A DNA stretch of 64,000 nucleotides from Pseudonocardia autotrophica (GCF_003945385.1 NZ_AP018920.1:6696001-6760000); one strand, 5' to 3'; counted from the stretch's first letter, positions 46,023-56,266 are shown. A program made the numbers and translations. The notes: generated by a model not told the origin, from the sequence alone.

Positions 46023-47000
46023 TCAGCTGCCGATGCGGCGGCGGCGCGCCACCTCGGCCAGCACCACACCGGTGGCGACCGAGGCGTTCAGCGACTCGAC
46101 GGCGGCGGCCAGCGGGATCGAGACCGTGACGTCGCAGGTCTCCCGGACCAGCCGGGACAGGCCCTTGCCCTCCGATCCGGTCACCAGCACCAGCGGCCCG
46201 GTGGCGAGATCGAACTCGTCGAGGGAGACGTCGCCGTCGGCGGCCAGGCCGGCGACCATCAGTCCGGCCGAGGCGTACTCGCGCAGCGTCCGGGTGAGGT
46301 TCGTGGCCCGCGCCACCGGCAGTCGCGCGGCGGTACCGGCCGACGTCCGCCAGGCCACCGCCGTCATCCCGGCGGCGCGGCGCTGCGGGACGATCACGCC
46401 GTGCCCGCCGAACGCGCTCACCGACCGGACGACCGCGCCGAGGTTCCGCGGATCGGTGACGCCGTCCAGGGCGACCGCGAGTGCCGGCCGGCCGGAGTCG
46501 GCGGCCCGCTCGAGCAGCTCGTCGGGGTGGGCGTAGGAGTACGGCGGGACCTGCAGCGCCATCCCCTGGTGCAGCGCCCCACCGGCGATCCGGTCGAGAT
46601 CGTTGCGCGGAACCTCCAGGATCGAGATCCCGGCGCCCGCCGCCAGCGCGATCGCCTCGGCGACCCGGTCGTCGGCCGGCATGCCGGTGGCGATGTGCAG
46701 CGCGGTCGCCGGGACGCCCGCACGCAGGCACTCGACGACCGGGTTGCGGCCGAGCACCGTCTCCGGGGTCTCGCCGTCACCACGACGGCCGGCCACCGGC
46801 CGGCGGCGCTGCTGCTGCTCCTGCTGGGCCGACCGGCGGGCGGCGGCCTTCTGCTTCGGGTGCCCGGGGCGCATGTCACCGGGCGGGGTCGGCCCCTTGC
46901 CGCGCAGCGCGCGGCGGGACTGGCCGCCGGAGCCGACGACCATCCCCTTCTTGGTGCCGTCCTTGCGGATCGCTCCGCGGCGTTTGGAATTGCCAGCCAT
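46023..47000 (-). CDS. rlmB: 23S rRNA (guanosine 2251-2'-O)-methyltransferase
   Basis: A 325-residue SPOUT methyltransferase. A basic N-terminal tail of about 80 residues ([14 protein letters not shown]) precedes the substrate-binding domain; the knot motifs are [40 protein letters not shown] and [20 protein letters not shown]. It methylates the ribose of G2251 in the peptidyl-transferase region. It lies 14 bases after cysS on the same strand, as in mycobacteria. Confidence 0.93.
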   Translation of the reverse strand: MAGNSKRRGAIRKDGTKKGMVVGSGGQSRRALRGKGPTPPGDMRPGHPKQKAAARRSAQQEQQQRRRPVAGRRGDGETPETVLGRNPVVECLRAGVPATALHIATGMPADDRVAEAIALAAGAGISILEVPRNDLDRIAGGALHQGMALQVPPYSYAHPDELLERAADSGRPALAVALDGVTDPRNLGAVVRSVSAFGGHGVIVPQRRAAGMTAVAWRTSAGTAARLPVARATNLTRTLREYASAGLMVAGLAADGDVSLDEFDLATGPLVLVTGSEGKGLSRLVRETCDVTVSIPLAAAVESLNASVATGVVLAEVARRRRIGS

Positions 47001-47014
47001 CGTTATCGGGCGTC

Positions 47015-48406
47015 CTAAGCGTCTTTGAGAGTCCAGGTGGAGCCGCCGGCACCGTCCTCGACGGCGATCCCGGCGGCCAGCAGCTCGTCGCGGAGCCGGT
47101 CCGCGGTGGCGAAGTCGCGCTCCGCGCGCGCCGCCTGGCGGCGCTCCAGCATCGACTCCACCAGTGTGCCCAGCGCCTCCCGGGCGCTGTCACCCGACTC
47201 CTCGGCGACACCGCCTGCGGCCAGCGGATCCAGGCCCATCACGCCGGTGGTGGCACGCACGCAGGACGCCGCCCGCGACGCCGTCCCCGCATCGCCCGCG
47301 TCGAGCGCGGAGTTGCCCTCCCGCACCAGCTTGTGGATCACCGACAGCGCACCGGGGGTGCCCAGGTCGTCGTCCAGCGCGGCGGCGAACTCGGCCGGGA
47401 CGCCCGCGGACGGCTCGGGCAGCCCGTGCCGCTCCCGGACCCGGTTCACGAACGACTCGATCCGCCGGTAGGCGGCGACCGCCTCGTCCAGTGCGGCGTC
47501 GGAGTACTCGATGGCCGAGCGGTAGTGCGGGCCGACCAGGTAGTAGCGCAGCTCCGCCGGGCGCACGCGCTGCAGCAGCGACTCGATCTGCAGCGTGTTG
47601 CCAAGCGACTTCGACATTTTCTCGCCGCCCATGGTCACCCACGCGTTGTGCAGCCAGAACCGGGCGAACGGGTCACCGGCCGCGTGCGACTGGGCGCGCT
47701 CGTTCTCGTGGTGCGGGAACACCAGGTCCAGGCCGCCGCCGTGGATGTCGAACTCCGGGCCCAGGTACGCGGTCGCCATCGCCGAGCACTCCAGGTGCCA
47801 GCCGGGACGGCCGTGCCCCCACGGGGTCGGCCAGCTCGGCTCACCCGGCTTCGCCGCCTTCCAGAGCGTGAAGTCCAGCGAGTCGCGCTTGTTCCCGCTG
47901 AGCCCCTCCCCCTGGTGGACGTCGTCGACCTTCTGGCCGGAGAGCGTGCCGTACTCGGGCAGGGTGCGGACGGCGAAGTAGACGTCACCGGCCGCGGCGT
48001 AGGCGTGCCCGCGGTCGATCAGCCGCTGGATCAGGTCGGTCATCTGCGTGATGTGCCCGGTCGCGCGCGGCTCGATCGAGGCGGGCAGGCAGCCCAGCGC
48101 GTCGTAGGCGGCGGTGAAGGCCCGCTCGTGGGTGGCGGCCCACTCCCACCACGGACGGCCCGCCGCCTCGGACTTGCGGAGGATCTTGTCGTCGATGTCG
48201 GTGACGTTGCGGACGAGCGTCACGTCGTACCCGGCGTGGCTCAGCCAGCGCCGCAGCACGTCGTAGTTGAGGCTCGACCGGACGTGACCGATGTGCGGCA
48301 GGCCCTGCACGGTGGCGCCACAGACGTACATCGACACGGCTCCGGCCCGCAGCGGCGTGAAGTCACGCTGCTCCCTGGTCGCTGAGTCGAGAAGTCTGAG
48401 GCTCAC
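47015..48406 (-). CDS. cysS: Cysteinyl-tRNA synthetase
   Basis: A 463-residue class I synthetase. HIGH motif in [25 protein letters not shown] in [20 protein letters not shown], and zinc ligands in YVCGATVQG and [13 protein letters not shown], with [20 protein letters not shown]. The GTG at 48406 is chosen: a TACCCT box (minus strand, 48413-48418) ends 6 bases before it, fitting a leaderless start, and upstream frame is not conserved in character. Confidence 0.95.
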   Translation of the reverse strand: MSLRLLDSATREQRDFTPLRAGAVSMYVCGATVQGLPHIGHVRSSLNYDVLRRWLSHAGYDVTLVRNVTDIDDKILRKSEAAGRPWWEWAATHERAFTAAYDALGCLPASIEPRATGHITQMTDLIQRLIDRGHAYAAAGDVYFAVRTLPEYGTLSGQKVDDVHQGEGLSGNKRDSLDFTLWKAAKPGEPSWPTPWGHGRPGWHLECSAMATAYLGPEFDIHGGGLDLVFPHHENERAQSHAAGDPFARFWLHNAWVTMGGEKMSKSLGNTLQIESLLQRVRPAELRYYLVGPHYRSAIEYSDAALDEAVAAYRRIESFVNRVRERHGLPEPSAGVPAEFAAALDDDLGTPGALSVIHKLVREGNSALDAGDAGTASRAASCVRATTGVMGLDPLAAGGVAEESGDSAREALGTLVESMLERRQAARAERDFATADRLRDELLAAGIAVEDGAGGSTWTLKDA

Positions 48407-48473
48407 ATCACCAGGGTACGGCTCTCCGATTCGTCCACTACACCGGCGGTGCCCGAGCGGCAAGGTGTCCGCC

Positions 48474-48899
48474 ATGACCGTTGAGCAGCTCCATCCCAGA
48501 CTCGTGGTGTCCGACGCCGACGCGGCCATCTCGTTCTACGCCGCGGCATTCGGCGCGGAACTCCTCGAGCGCTACACCGACGGATCCGGCCGGGTGGTGC
48601 ACGCCCTGCTCCGGGCCGGTCCGGCCGTGTGGGCCGTCAAGGACGCCGACGACGTCGATCAGGCGCCCACCGGCGCCGGCGCGGTGATCCTCGCGCTGTA
48701 CGTCGACGACCCGGACGCGGTCGCGGCGGCGATGGTGACCGGCGGCGGCCGGGTGGTCTTCGAGGTCGCCGATCATTCGTACGGCGATCGGGCCGGCCGG
48801 ATCGCCGATCCGTACGGGCACGTCTGGATGGTCGCGGCGCGCAACGAGGAGCTCGATCCCGAGCAGATCCAGCAGCGGACCGCGACCGCCTATCCCTGA
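48474..48899 (+). CDS. VOC/PhnB-like protein
   Basis: A 141-residue vicinal-oxygen-chelate fold protein: [40 protein letters not shown] and [20 protein letters not shown]. This glyoxalase/bleomycin-resistance-like group includes metal-dependent and binding proteins, and the function here is open. It is divergent from cysS and converges with ispF with a 10-base overlap. It is not part of the conserved mycobacterial gene order, so it is a local insertion. Confidence 0.82.
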   Translation: MTVEQLHPRLVVSDADAAISFYAAAFGAELLERYTDGSGRVVHALLRAGPAVWAVKDADDVDQAPTGAGAVILALYVDDPDAVAAAMVTGGGRVVFEVADHSYGDRAGRIADPYGHVWMVAARNEELDPEQIQQRTATAYP

Positions 48900-49375
48900 G
48901 CGGCCGGCCCCGGAGCGGCGAGGAGCAGGGCGGTGGCCACCGCTGCCCGGCCCTCGCCGCGCCCGGTGAGGCCGAGACCGTCGGTGGTCGTACCGGAGAC
49001 CGACACCGGGCCGCCGACGATGCCGGTGAGCACCCGCTCGGCCTCGGCGCGCCGGCGGCCGATCTTCGGGTCGTTCCCGATCACCTGGACCGCGGCGTTC
49101 CCGACCGTCCAGCCGTCGTGTTCGAGCAGCCTGCGGACCTCGGCCAGCAGCGCGGCGCCGGAGGCACCGGACCACTCCGGGCGGCCGGTCCCGAACACCG
49201 CCCCGAGATCGCCGAGACCGGCGGCGGAGAGCAGCGCGTCGCAGAGCGCGTGCGCGGCGACGTCACCGTCGGAGTGCCCGGCGCAGCCGTCCACACCGGC
49301 CCACAGCAGGCCGGCGACCCAGCAGTCGCGGCCCGGTTCGACGGGGTGCACGTCGGTTCCGATCCCGACCCTCAT
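48890..49375 (-). CDS. ispF: 2-C-methyl-D-erythritol 2,4-cyclodiphosphate synthase
   Basis: A 161-residue MEP-pathway enzyme for isoprenoid precursors. Metal-binding DVHPVEPGR (Asp, His) and [20 protein letters not shown] (His) are intact, as is the C-terminal [14 protein letters not shown]. The ATG overlaps the ispD stop by four bases, so the two MEP genes are coupled. Confidence 0.96.
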   Translation of the reverse strand: MRVGIGTDVHPVEPGRDCWVAGLLWAGVDGCAGHSDGDVAAHALCDALLSAAGLGDLGAVFGTGRPEWSGASGAALLAEVRRLLEHDGWTVGNAAVQVIGNDPKIGRRRAEAERVLTGIVGGPVSVSGTTTDGLGLTGRGEGRAAVATALLLAAPGPAAQG

Positions 49376-50082
49376 CCGATGCTCCGTGCTCCTCCGGCCG
49401 GGTGTGCCGATGCGTCCTCGAGCAGCAGCCCGGCCAATCGCAGGTCCCAGCCGGTCGTCACCTTGAACGCGAGCGGATCGCCCGCGACGGTCGCGACCGG
49501 TTCGCCGAGTGCCTCGACCAGGCCGGCGTCGTCGGTCGCCGGATCGGGACCGCGCGCGTAGGCGAGACGAAGCTCACGGGCCCGGAAGCCCTGCGGGGTC
49601 TGCACCGCACGCAGCGCGGAACGATCCACTGTGGACACCACGGTCCCGGAGTCGTCCACCGTCTTGACGGTGTCGGTCACCGGCAGCACCGGGATCACCG
49701 CCGGTGCACCGGCCCGCACGGCATCGACCACCCGCCGGACGACACCGGCGGGAGTCAGCGGACGTGCGGCGTCGTGCACCAGCACGACCTCGGCGTCCGG
49801 TCCGATCGCGGCCAGACCGGCCGCGACCGACGCGGTGCGGTCGGCGCCACCGGGCACGACCGTCACCGGCCGGTCCGGGAGCAACCCGACCGCATCACGT
49901 AGCTGCTCGACCGGCACGACGACCACGACGTGGCCGACGACGCCGGACGACAGCAGTCCGTCGACGGCGCGCACCAGCATGGGCACGCCGCCGATCTCGA
50001 CGAACGCCTTCGGCACCCCGGCGCCGAGCCGGACCCCCGACCCCGCCGCAGGCAGCACGGCGACGACGGGCGATCCACTCAC
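49372..50082 (-). CDS. ispD: 2-C-methyl-D-erythritol 4-phosphate cytidylyltransferase
   Basis: A 236-residue nucleotidyltransferase: [20 protein letters not shown] (CTP-binding loop), [20 protein letters not shown], and [20 protein letters not shown]. It makes CDP-methylerythritol. GTG start ten bases after the carD stop; an upstream extension would enter carD and is not used. It is followed by ispF. Confidence 0.95.
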   Translation of the reverse strand: MSGSPVVAVLPAAGSGVRLGAGVPKAFVEIGGVPMLVRAVDGLLSSGVVGHVVVVVPVEQLRDAVGLLPDRPVTVVPGGADRTASVAAGLAAIGPDAEVVLVHDAARPLTPAGVVRRVVDAVRAGAPAVIPVLPVTDTVKTVDDSGTVVSTVDRSALRAVQTPQGFRARELRLAYARGPDPATDDAGLVEALGEPVATVAGDPLAFKVTTGWDLRLAGLLLEDASAHPAGGARSIG

Positions 50083-50092
50083 GCCGCGACGC

Positions 50093-50584
50093 TCAGGCGT
50101 TCGCGGTGGCGAGCACCTCGTCGAGCAGGATCTCGGCCCGCTCCTCGTCGGTGCCCTCGGCCAGCGCGAGCTCGCTGACCAGGATCTGACGCGCCTTGGC
50201 GAGCATGCGCTTCTCGCCTGCGGACAGTCCCCGATCCTTCTCGCGACGCCACAGGTCACGCACGACCTCTGCGACCTTGTTCACGTCGCCCGAGGTGAGC
50301 TTCTCCCAGTTCGCCTTGTAGCGCCGGGACCAGTTCGTGGGCTCCTCGGTGTGCGGCGCACGCAACACCTCGAAGACCCGATCCAGACCCTCCTGACCCA
50401 CGACGTCCCGCACACCGACGACTTCGACGTTGTCGGCGGGAATGCGAACCGTCAGGTCTCCCTGCTGAACCTTCAGGACGAGATACTGCACCTCCTCGCC
50501 CTTGATCGTCCTCATCTCGATCGCCTCGATGAGCGCGGCACCGTGGTGCGGGTAGACGACGGTCTCTCCGACCTTGAAAACCAT
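50093..50584 (-). CDS. carD: RNA polymerase-binding regulator CarD
   Basis: A 163-residue CarD/TRCF-type protein: [20 protein letters not shown] at the start binds the RNA polymerase beta subunit in homologues, and the helical C-terminal part [20 protein letters not shown] contacts the promoter fork (its tryptophan, in NWEKL, wedges DNA). It stabilises open complexes at rRNA and other promoters. First gene of the carD-ispD-ispF run. Length and sequence are typical of actinobacteria. Confidence 0.97.
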   Translation of the reverse strand: MVFKVGETVVYPHHGAALIEAIEMRTIKGEEVQYLVLKVQQGDLTVRIPADNVEVVGVRDVVGQEGLDRVFEVLRAPHTEEPTNWSRRYKANWEKLTSGDVNKVAEVVRDLWRREKDRGLSAGEKRMLAKARQILVSELALAEGTDEERAEILLDEVLATANA

Positions 50585-50926
50585 GTGTCCTCTGGCCCCT
50601 TTCGCTGAGTCCAGATTAACACGCCGCACGGACGGACCGGTGGGCGGCTTTCACCGTCATCGCAGGTCAGGGGGTTGACAACACCGGGTAAACGTGTTCC
50701 CGGAGGTGTGACGGGGCGCCCGACCGGACCCGGCCCGAGCCCGTCACCTGCGCTCCACCGGACCGTCACGCACCCGACGGCACCGACCGGCGGACGCCCG
50801 ACCGCACACCGGCCCGGGGCACCCGACTAGGATCCCGGGCGGATCGGGCGGCTCCTCCGCGCCGGTCCACACTTGTCGTACGCGTGCCGGGAGCAGCTCC
50901 CGGCCGGCAGGAAGGACACGCCGACC
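50585..50926. promoter_or_regulatory. Divergent control region between carD and lpqE
   Basis: A 342-base gene-free stretch that must hold the promoters of carD (left) and lpqE-radA (right). TTGACA is at 50675-50680 on the plus strand without a convincing -10 partner, and TAATCT can be read on the minus strand about 35 bases before carD. No clear operator was seen. Confidence 0.4.
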
Positions 50927-51634
50927 GTGAGCCGCAACCGCCGCCCCGTCCGCACCCTGGCCGGGGTCGCCGGAGCCGTCGCACTGACCGGCCTGCTGCT
51001 GAGCGGCTGCGGGGCAGGACAGCTCTCGCAGACCGCGCAGCAGGTCGCCGCGACCAACGGCGTCAACGCCTCGGTCGGCTCGGTCGACCTGCGGGACGTG
51101 CAGATCGCCTATCCCGAGTCGCCCGCCAGCGAGGCCGCGCTCTACGCCCGCGGCACCTCGGCGCCGCTGCGCGCCACGCTGGTGAACTCGGGCAGCGTCG
51201 CCGACCGGCTGGTGTCGGTCAGCTCCCCGGCCGCCGCGAACGTCCTGATCGACGGCGATCCCGTGCTCCCGCAGGACGTCGCACTCGTCTCGGCGGCCAA
51301 CTTCCCGCTGACACCGACCACCAGCCGCCCGCTGGACATCACCCTCGAGGGGCTGACCCAGCCGATCGGCTCGGCCGACAACATCGAGATCACGTTCGTC
51401 TTCGAGCGCGCGGGATCGGTCACCGCCGATGTCCCCGCCGCCATCCCGACCGAGGACCTCCCGGTCGGGGGCACCCCGGAGCGGGACGACTTCTCCGCCG
51501 AGGCCGAGGCCGCTCCGGCCCCGCCGGAGCTCCCGGCCGAGGAGGAGCAGGACACCTCGGTGACCGACGGCGAGGGCGTCGAGTCCGCCCCGGGCAACGA
51601 GGGCAGCGGCGCCGGCGGCGCCGCCGGCAACTGA
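50927..51634 (+). CDS. lpqE: LpqE-like lipoprotein
   Basis: A 235-residue secreted lipoprotein: positive N-terminus RNRRPVRTLAGVAG, hydrophobic stretch and lipobox LLLSGCGAG, then a beta-rich domain (VNASVGSVDLRDVQIAYPES, LRATLVNSGSVADRLVSVSS) like the copper-chaperone-type fold, and an acidic Glu/Pro/Ala tail. It occupies the position of mycobacterial lpqE between carD and radA. Its role is unknown. AGGAAGG lies 13 bases before the GTG. The stop overlaps a CTG that probably starts radA. Confidence 0.8.
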   Translation: MSRNRRPVRTLAGVAGAVALTGLLLSGCGAGQLSQTAQQVAATNGVNASVGSVDLRDVQIAYPESPASEAALYARGTSAPLRATLVNSGSVADRLVSVSSPAAANVLIDGDPVLPQDVALVSAANFPLTPTTSRPLDITLEGLTQPIGSADNIEITFVFERAGSVTADVPAAIPTEDLPVGGTPERDDFSAEAEAAPAPPELPAEEEQDTSVTDGEGVESAPGNEGSGAGGAAGN

Positions 51635-53004
51635 CCACCCGGACCCGGGCGTCCCGCTCGGGTGGCTACCGCTGCACCGAGTGCGATCACCGCACCGCGC
51701 AGTGGGTCGGGCGCTGCCCCGGCTGCCAGGCGTGGGGCAGCCTCGAACAGATCGAGGCGCCGCGCGGCAACGGCCGGACCGTCGTCGCGGGCGCCCCGAG
51801 CACGCCGGCCCGCCGGATCGCCGATGTCGAGCTCGACGCGGCACGGGCCCGCCCGACCGGCGTCGACGAGCTGGACCGGGTACTCGGCGGCGGACTGGTA
51901 CCCGGTGCGGTCGTGCTGCTCGCCGGTGAGCCCGGCGTCGGGAAGTCGACCCTGCTGCTGGAGGTCGCGGCGCGCGTCGCGGCCAGGGACCGGGTGCTCT
52001 ACGTCTCCGGTGAGGAGTCCGCCGGGCAGGTCCGGCTGCGGGCCGAGCGGACCGGTGGACTGCACGACGAGCTCTATCTCGCCGCCGAGTCCGACCTGGA
52101 GTCGGTGCTCGGGCACGTCGACGCGCTGAAGCCGTCGCTACTGGTGATCGACTCGATCCAGACCATGTCCACCGCGGGGGTCGACGGCACCCCCGGCGGG
52201 GTCACCCAGACCCGCGCGGTGACCATCGGGCTGACCGCGCTCGCGAAGGAGCGCGGCCTGGCCGTCCTGCTGGTCGGGCACGTGACCAAGGACGGCGGTA
52301 TCGCGGGCCCGCGGGTGCTCGAGCACGTCGTCGACGTGGTGCTGCAGTTCGAGGGCGACAAGCACTCCGCGCTGCGCATGGTCCGCGGGGTGAAGAACCG
52401 GTTCGGCCCGGCCGACGAGGTCGGCTGTTTCGAGCTGCGCGACTCGGGCATCGTCGGGCTGCCCGACCCGTCCGGGCTCTTCCTCGGCCGGTTCGGCCAC
52501 GGCGGGGACGGCGTGCAGCCGGGTACCGCGGTGACCGTGGTGATGGACGGCAGGCGGCCGCTGCTGGCCGAGGTGCAGGCGCTGGTCGCTGGGGCGAACA
52601 TCCCCAGCCCGCGGCGGGCGGTGACCGGACTGGACCCCTCCCGGGTGCCGATGCTGCTCGCCGTCGTCGAACGCCGGGGCGGGCTGAAGCTGCACGACGC
52701 CGAGGTCTACACCGCAACCGTCGGCGGCATGAAGATCACCGAGCCGGCCGCGGACCTGGCGGTCGCGCTCGCCGTCGTCTCCGCCAAGCGCGACATCGCA
52801 CTGCCGGCCGATCTCGTCGTGCTCGGCGAGCTCGGGCTGGCCGGCGAGCTGCGCCGGGTGCACGGCATCGGGCGACGGCTCGCGGAGGCGGCCCGGCTCG
52901 GTTTCACCAGAGCGATCGTCCCGCCGGACTCCGAGGTCGGCTCGACCGGCATGCGGATCACCGAGGCGGCGTCGCTGAAGCAGATCATGGACCGGCTGCG
53001 CTGA
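51631..53004 (+). CDS. radA: DNA repair protein RadA
   Basis: A 457-residue RadA: N-terminal zinc finger YRCTECDHRTAQWVGRCPGC, Walker A LLAGEPGVGKSTLLLEVAAR, the RadA motif RGVKNRFGPADEVG, and a C-terminal Lon-like domain ending VGSTGMRITEAASLKQIMDR. It is a helicase that helps branch migration. No ATG, GTG or TTG lies in frame before the zinc finger; the CTG at 51631, overlapping the lpqE stop as CTGA, is the likely start. In mycobacteria disA follows directly; here the next gene ends six bases away on the other strand. Confidence 0.9.
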   Translation: MTTRTRASRSGGYRCTECDHRTAQWVGRCPGCQAWGSLEQIEAPRGNGRTVVAGAPSTPARRIADVELDAARARPTGVDELDRVLGGGLVPGAVVLLAGEPGVGKSTLLLEVAARVAARDRVLYVSGEESAGQVRLRAERTGGLHDELYLAAESDLESVLGHVDALKPSLLVIDSIQTMSTAGVDGTPGGVTQTRAVTIGLTALAKERGLAVLLVGHVTKDGGIAGPRVLEHVVDVVLQFEGDKHSALRMVRGVKNRFGPADEVGCFELRDSGIVGLPDPSGLFLGRFGHGGDGVQPGTAVTVVMDGRRPLLAEVQALVAGANIPSPRRAVTGLDPSRVPMLLAVVERRGGLKLHDAEVYTATVGGMKITEPAADLAVALAVVSAKRDIALPADLVVLGELGLAGELRRVHGIGRRLAEAARLGFTRAIVPPDSEVGSTGMRITEAASLKQIMDRLR

Positions 53005-53010
53005 GCCCGG

Positions 53011-53820
53011 TCAGCCCATCAGCAGCGGGGCCGGCGGGCTGACGACCGCACCGAGCCGGGCGAGAACGCGATAGCCGCCGGGCTCGACCCGGGCCCGCTG
53101 CGCCGCACAGCCGGGCTCCGAGCGCAGTCCGCTCCAGGTCACCGCGAACGCGACCGGCTCACCCGGCACCAGGGTGCGCAGGTCGTCGGTGGCCGGGTTC
53201 GAGCAGTCGTTCGACGACCAGAGCTTGTCCGCGCCGTTGCCGCTCCACACGGCGATCTCCTGCTCGGCCCCGTCCAGGTCGCGCACGCAGGCCTCGCCGG
53301 AGATGTTGGTGACGACCAGCCGCAGCTCCGGACTCGCGTCGGCCGGATAGCTCGGTTGCCCGGTCTCGGCCCGCACCTCGATCATCCCGTCGGCGCAGGG
53401 CACCGGCCCGGTCGCGGGCGACGACGTGGCGTCGGGCACCAGCACCGACGGGCGCGGGGTGTCGTCGGGCCGGACCGTCTCGTCCACCGGGCCCGCGTTC
53501 GGGGCCGCGGGCCCGGTGGACTCCCTCTCGTCCGCCGACCCGGGACTCGCTCCGGGATCGGCGGTGGCGGGGAGCGGCGGCTGCGGTGCGCCCGGGGCTG
53601 GGGACTCCGGGGCCGGGGATGCCGGAGCCGCCGCTCCGTTGTCGGAGGTCGACACCGCTGCGACGCCGGTCGGTGTGGTGTTCTCACCGGCTGCTCCGGG
53701 GACGAGCAGCCAGGTGGTCAGCCACAGCATCGCGAACAGCGCGAGCAGCGCGGCACCGACCGCGACTGCGCGCCGACGCCAGTAGACCGACGCCGGCAGG
53801 GGGCCCACCGGGTCCAACAT
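53011..53820 (-). CDS. Membrane-anchored protein (Rv3587c-like)
   Basis: A 269-residue protein with one N-terminal membrane helix (AVAVGAALLALFAMLWLTTW), a Pro/Ala/Ser-rich linker of about 90 residues and an external C-terminal domain (PELRLVVTNISGEACVRDLD, WSSNDCSNPATDDLRTLVPG, RSEPGCAAQ) with four cysteines. It matches Rv3587c in place and layout. Function is unknown. The ATG at 53820 is used; an upstream in-frame ATG would add a Gly/Pro-rich piece with no support. Confidence 0.75.
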   Translation of the reverse strand: MLDPVGPLPASVYWRRRAVAVGAALLALFAMLWLTTWLLVPGAAGENTTPTGVAAVSTSDNGAAAPASPAPESPAPGAPQPPLPATADPGASPGSADERESTGPAAPNAGPVDETVRPDDTPRPSVLVPDATSSPATGPVPCADGMIEVRAETGQPSYPADASPELRLVVTNISGEACVRDLDGAEQEIAVWSGNGADKLWSSNDCSNPATDDLRTLVPGEPVAFAVTWSGLRSEPGCAAQRARVEPGGYRVLARLGAVVSPPAPLLMG

Positions 53821-54066
53821 GTCACTGACGGTAGATCGATGATTACTCGATGTCGTCGCCGCCGCGCCGGGGCGGGCCAGGTAGGCCGGGTTGTACCCCT
53901 GTGAGGGAACGGGGGACGCCCCACCGGCTGACCGACCCCACCCCGGCTCACCGCTCGTGCCCGCGACCGCCGCCGCCGAGCCCGGATCGGGCACCCGACG
54001 GTTCCCCCGGACGCGGTTGTGCTGCCCGATCCGTGATCACGTTCGGACACCGGCGACACTGGTGGG

Positions 54067-54930
54067 GTGCTGGCCGAGCGGATCCACCCGTGGTTCTCCG
54101 AGCATGCCCGGGACCTTCCGTGGCGGCGTCCGGAGACGACGCCGTGGGGGGTGCTGGTCAGCGAGTTCATGCTCCAGCAGACACCGGTGGCCCGGGTCGA
54201 GCCGATCTGGGCGGAGTGGATGCGGCGCTGGCCGGCACCGTCCGCGCTGGCCGCGGCGCCGCGGGCGGACGTGCTGCGGGCCTGGGGCAAGCTCGGCTAC
54301 CCGCGCCGGGCGATCCGGCTGCACGACGCCGCGGCCGCCATTGCCCGGGAGCACGGCGACGCCGTCCCGTCGGACGTGGACGCGCTCGAGGCGCTGCCCG
54401 GCGTCGGCTCCTACACCGCGCGGGCGGTCGCCGCGTTCGGCTTCGGACTGCGTGCCCCGGTGGTCGACACGAACGTCCGGCGGGTGGTGGCCCGCGCCGT
54501 GCACGGGCAGGGCGATGCGGGCCCGGCCCGGACCAGAGCCGATCTCGCCGACGTCGACGCGCTCCTGCCGCCGGACGACGCGACGGCGGCGGTCGTCTCG
54601 GCCGGCCTGATGGAGCTCGGCGCGGTGATCTGCACCGCGCGGGCGCCGCGCTGCACCGGCTGCCCGGTCGCCGCGGACTGCGCCTGGGTCGCCGCGGGCC
54701 GGCCGGCCTACGACGGCCCCCGCAAGCCGGTGCAGGGCTTCGCCGGGACCGACCGGCAGGTGCGCGGGAAGCTGATGGACGTGCTGCGCAGCGCCCCGGG
54801 GCCGGTCGGCCGGTCCGCACTGGACGCCGTCTGGCCGGACGCCGGCCAGCGCGACCGCTGCCTGCACTCGCTGCTGGTCGACGGCCTCGCCGAGCAGACC
54901 GACGACGGCCGCTTCGCACTGCCCGCCTGA
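54067..54930 (+). CDS. mutY: A/G-specific adenine glycosylase
   Basis: A 287-residue MutY that removes adenine opposite 8-oxoguanine. FMLQQTPVARVEPIWAEWMR carries the catalytic Glu-side motif, ALPGVGSYTARAVAAFGFGL is the helix-hairpin-helix with the catalytic Asp just after (VVDTNVRRVV), and CTARAPRCTGCPVAADC is the 4Fe-4S loop (C-x6-C-x2-C-x5-C). It lacks the Nudix-like C-terminal domain of E. coli MutY, as is usual in actinobacteria. GTG start. Its stop overlaps the next ATG. Confidence 0.93.
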   Translation: MLAERIHPWFSEHARDLPWRRPETTPWGVLVSEFMLQQTPVARVEPIWAEWMRRWPAPSALAAAPRADVLRAWGKLGYPRRAIRLHDAAAAIAREHGDAVPSDVDALEALPGVGSYTARAVAAFGFGLRAPVVDTNVRRVVARAVHGQGDAGPARTRADLADVDALLPPDDATAAVVSAGLMELGAVICTARAPRCTGCPVAADCAWVAAGRPAYDGPRKPVQGFAGTDRQVRGKLMDVLRSAPGPVGRSALDAVWPDAGQRDRCLHSLLVDGLAEQTDDGRFALPA

Positions 54931-55424
54931 TGCCCGCGATCGTCCGGTTCCGGCTCGATCCCGCCGCGGTGCGCGAGCTCGGGGCGCTGCGGGCGCGGCT
55001 GAGCACCGCCGGGCTGCCCGCCGCGGCCGGTGTCCCGGACGTCACCGTCGCCGCCGCGGGGACGATCCCGAGACCGGCCAGGGACGCGCTCGTGGCCGAG
55101 CTGCGACTGGTCGCGCTGCCCGCGCTCTGGCTGGCCACCCTCGGCTCCCGGACCGGGGACGACGACGCGCTGGTGCTCGCGGCCGTCACCGATCCGGAGG
55201 TGCTCGCCGTGCACACCGCGGTGCACGACGCGCTCGCCGGGCGGGTCCGCGGGGCGCACGCCGCGCACCTGCCCGGCTCGTGGCTCCCGCACGTCGTGCT
55301 CGCGACCGGACGCCCCGCGGAGGCCTTCACGCTGCTGCACCCGGCACCCCCGGTGCGGGCCGGGATCGTCGCCGTGGAGCTGCACGACTCGCGGACCGGG
55401 GAGACCACCGTGCTGGCTCCCTGA
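54930..55424 (+). CDS. Small 2H-phosphoesterase-like (2'-5' RNA ligase family) protein
   Basis: A 164-residue protein with two His-containing strands, LAVHTAVHDALAGRV and WLPHVVLATGRP, placed as in the 2'-5' RNA ligase/2H phosphoesterase fold. The second HxT/S motif is not intact (HVV), so activity is uncertain. It is coupled to mutY by a TGATG overlap. The assignment rests on pattern only; it could be another small fold. Confidence 0.5.
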   Translation: MPAIVRFRLDPAAVRELGALRARLSTAGLPAAAGVPDVTVAAAGTIPRPARDALVAELRLVALPALWLATLGSRTGDDDALVLAAVTDPEVLAVHTAVHDALAGRVRGAHAAHLPGSWLPHVVLATGRPAEAFTLLHPAPPVRAGIVAVELHDSRTGETTVLAP

Positions 55425-55441
55425 CGCCGGGCCGGCCGCGC

Positions 55442-56260
55442 TCAGCCGGCCGCGGTCCGGTCGAGCAGCGCGCTCACCGCGGCGGCCCAGCCCGCCGGAT
55501 CGGCGTCGTGCACGAGATGACCGGTCCCGGGCAGCCGCAGGTGCCGGGCACCGGGGACCCGGGCGGCGAGCAGCGCGAGCTGCCCCGGCGGGGCGACCGA
55601 CTCCCCCGCCTCGACGACCAGCAGTGGCGTGCGGACCTCCGACATCTCGTCGAGCAGGCCCCGGCGCAGCCAGTGCTCCGCGATCGCACAGGCGTCGCCG
55701 ACATCGCAGGCGAGCCACCAGCCGTCGTCCCGCCGGACGCTGCAGTGCCCCATGTGTGCACCCACCTCGGGCCGCGGGTGGCCGAACACCGCCTCCAGCG
55801 CCGCCCGGGACGGGTGCGGCCCGGCGACCGCGGTGAACCAGGCACGCATGTCGTCGAGCAGACCGGGCGGGCTGCCGGTCAGGTCCGGCGGCGGGTCCTC
55901 GACGGCGACCGCGGTGACCAGATCCGGGCGCCGGACGGCGGCCAGCAGCGCGGAGAGCCCGCCCATCGAGTGGCCGACCAGCGCAGCCGGGCCGGTGCGT
56001 TCGAGCAGCTCGACGACGTCGCGGGCCAGCCGGTCCGGGGACCAGGCCGCCGGGTCCGCACCCTCGGGGCGCCCGGAGCGACCGTGCCCGCGGGCGTCCG
56101 GCGCCAGCACCCGGCCGTGCCGGGCCAGCGCGGCGGCGCGCGGCTCCCAGCTCGCCGCGCAGCTCATCAGGCCGTGCAGCAGGACGACCGGGCGCCCGGC
56201 GCCACCGAGCCCGGCGACCGCCAGATCCACCCCGTCGGAACTGCGCAGGACCCACCGCAC
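55442..56260 (-). CDS. Alpha/beta hydrolase (Rv3591c-like)
   Basis: A 272-residue alpha/beta hydrolase: oxyanion loop PVVLLHGLMSCAASW, nucleophile elbow ALVGHSMGGLSALLAAV (Ser), and catalytic His in LRLPGTGHLVHDADPAG. The substrate is unknown. The GTG start is 14 bases from the left end of the IS element. A TAGGGT box (minus strand, 56267-56272) ends 6 bases before the start, a leaderless layout; its original -35 region has been replaced by the IS end. Confidence 0.85.
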   Translation of the reverse strand: MRWVLRSSDGVDLAVAGLGGAGRPVVLLHGLMSCAASWEPRAAALARHGRVLAPDARGHGRSGRPEGADPAAWSPDRLARDVVELLERTGPAALVGHSMGGLSALLAAVRRPDLVTAVAVEDPPPDLTGSPPGLLDDMRAWFTAVAGPHPSRAALEAVFGHPRPEVGAHMGHCSVRRDDGWWLACDVGDACAIAEHWLRRGLLDEMSEVRTPLLVVEAGESVAPPGQLALLAARVPGARHLRLPGTGHLVHDADPAGWAAAVSALLDRTAAG

Positions 56261-56266
56261 CGCGTC

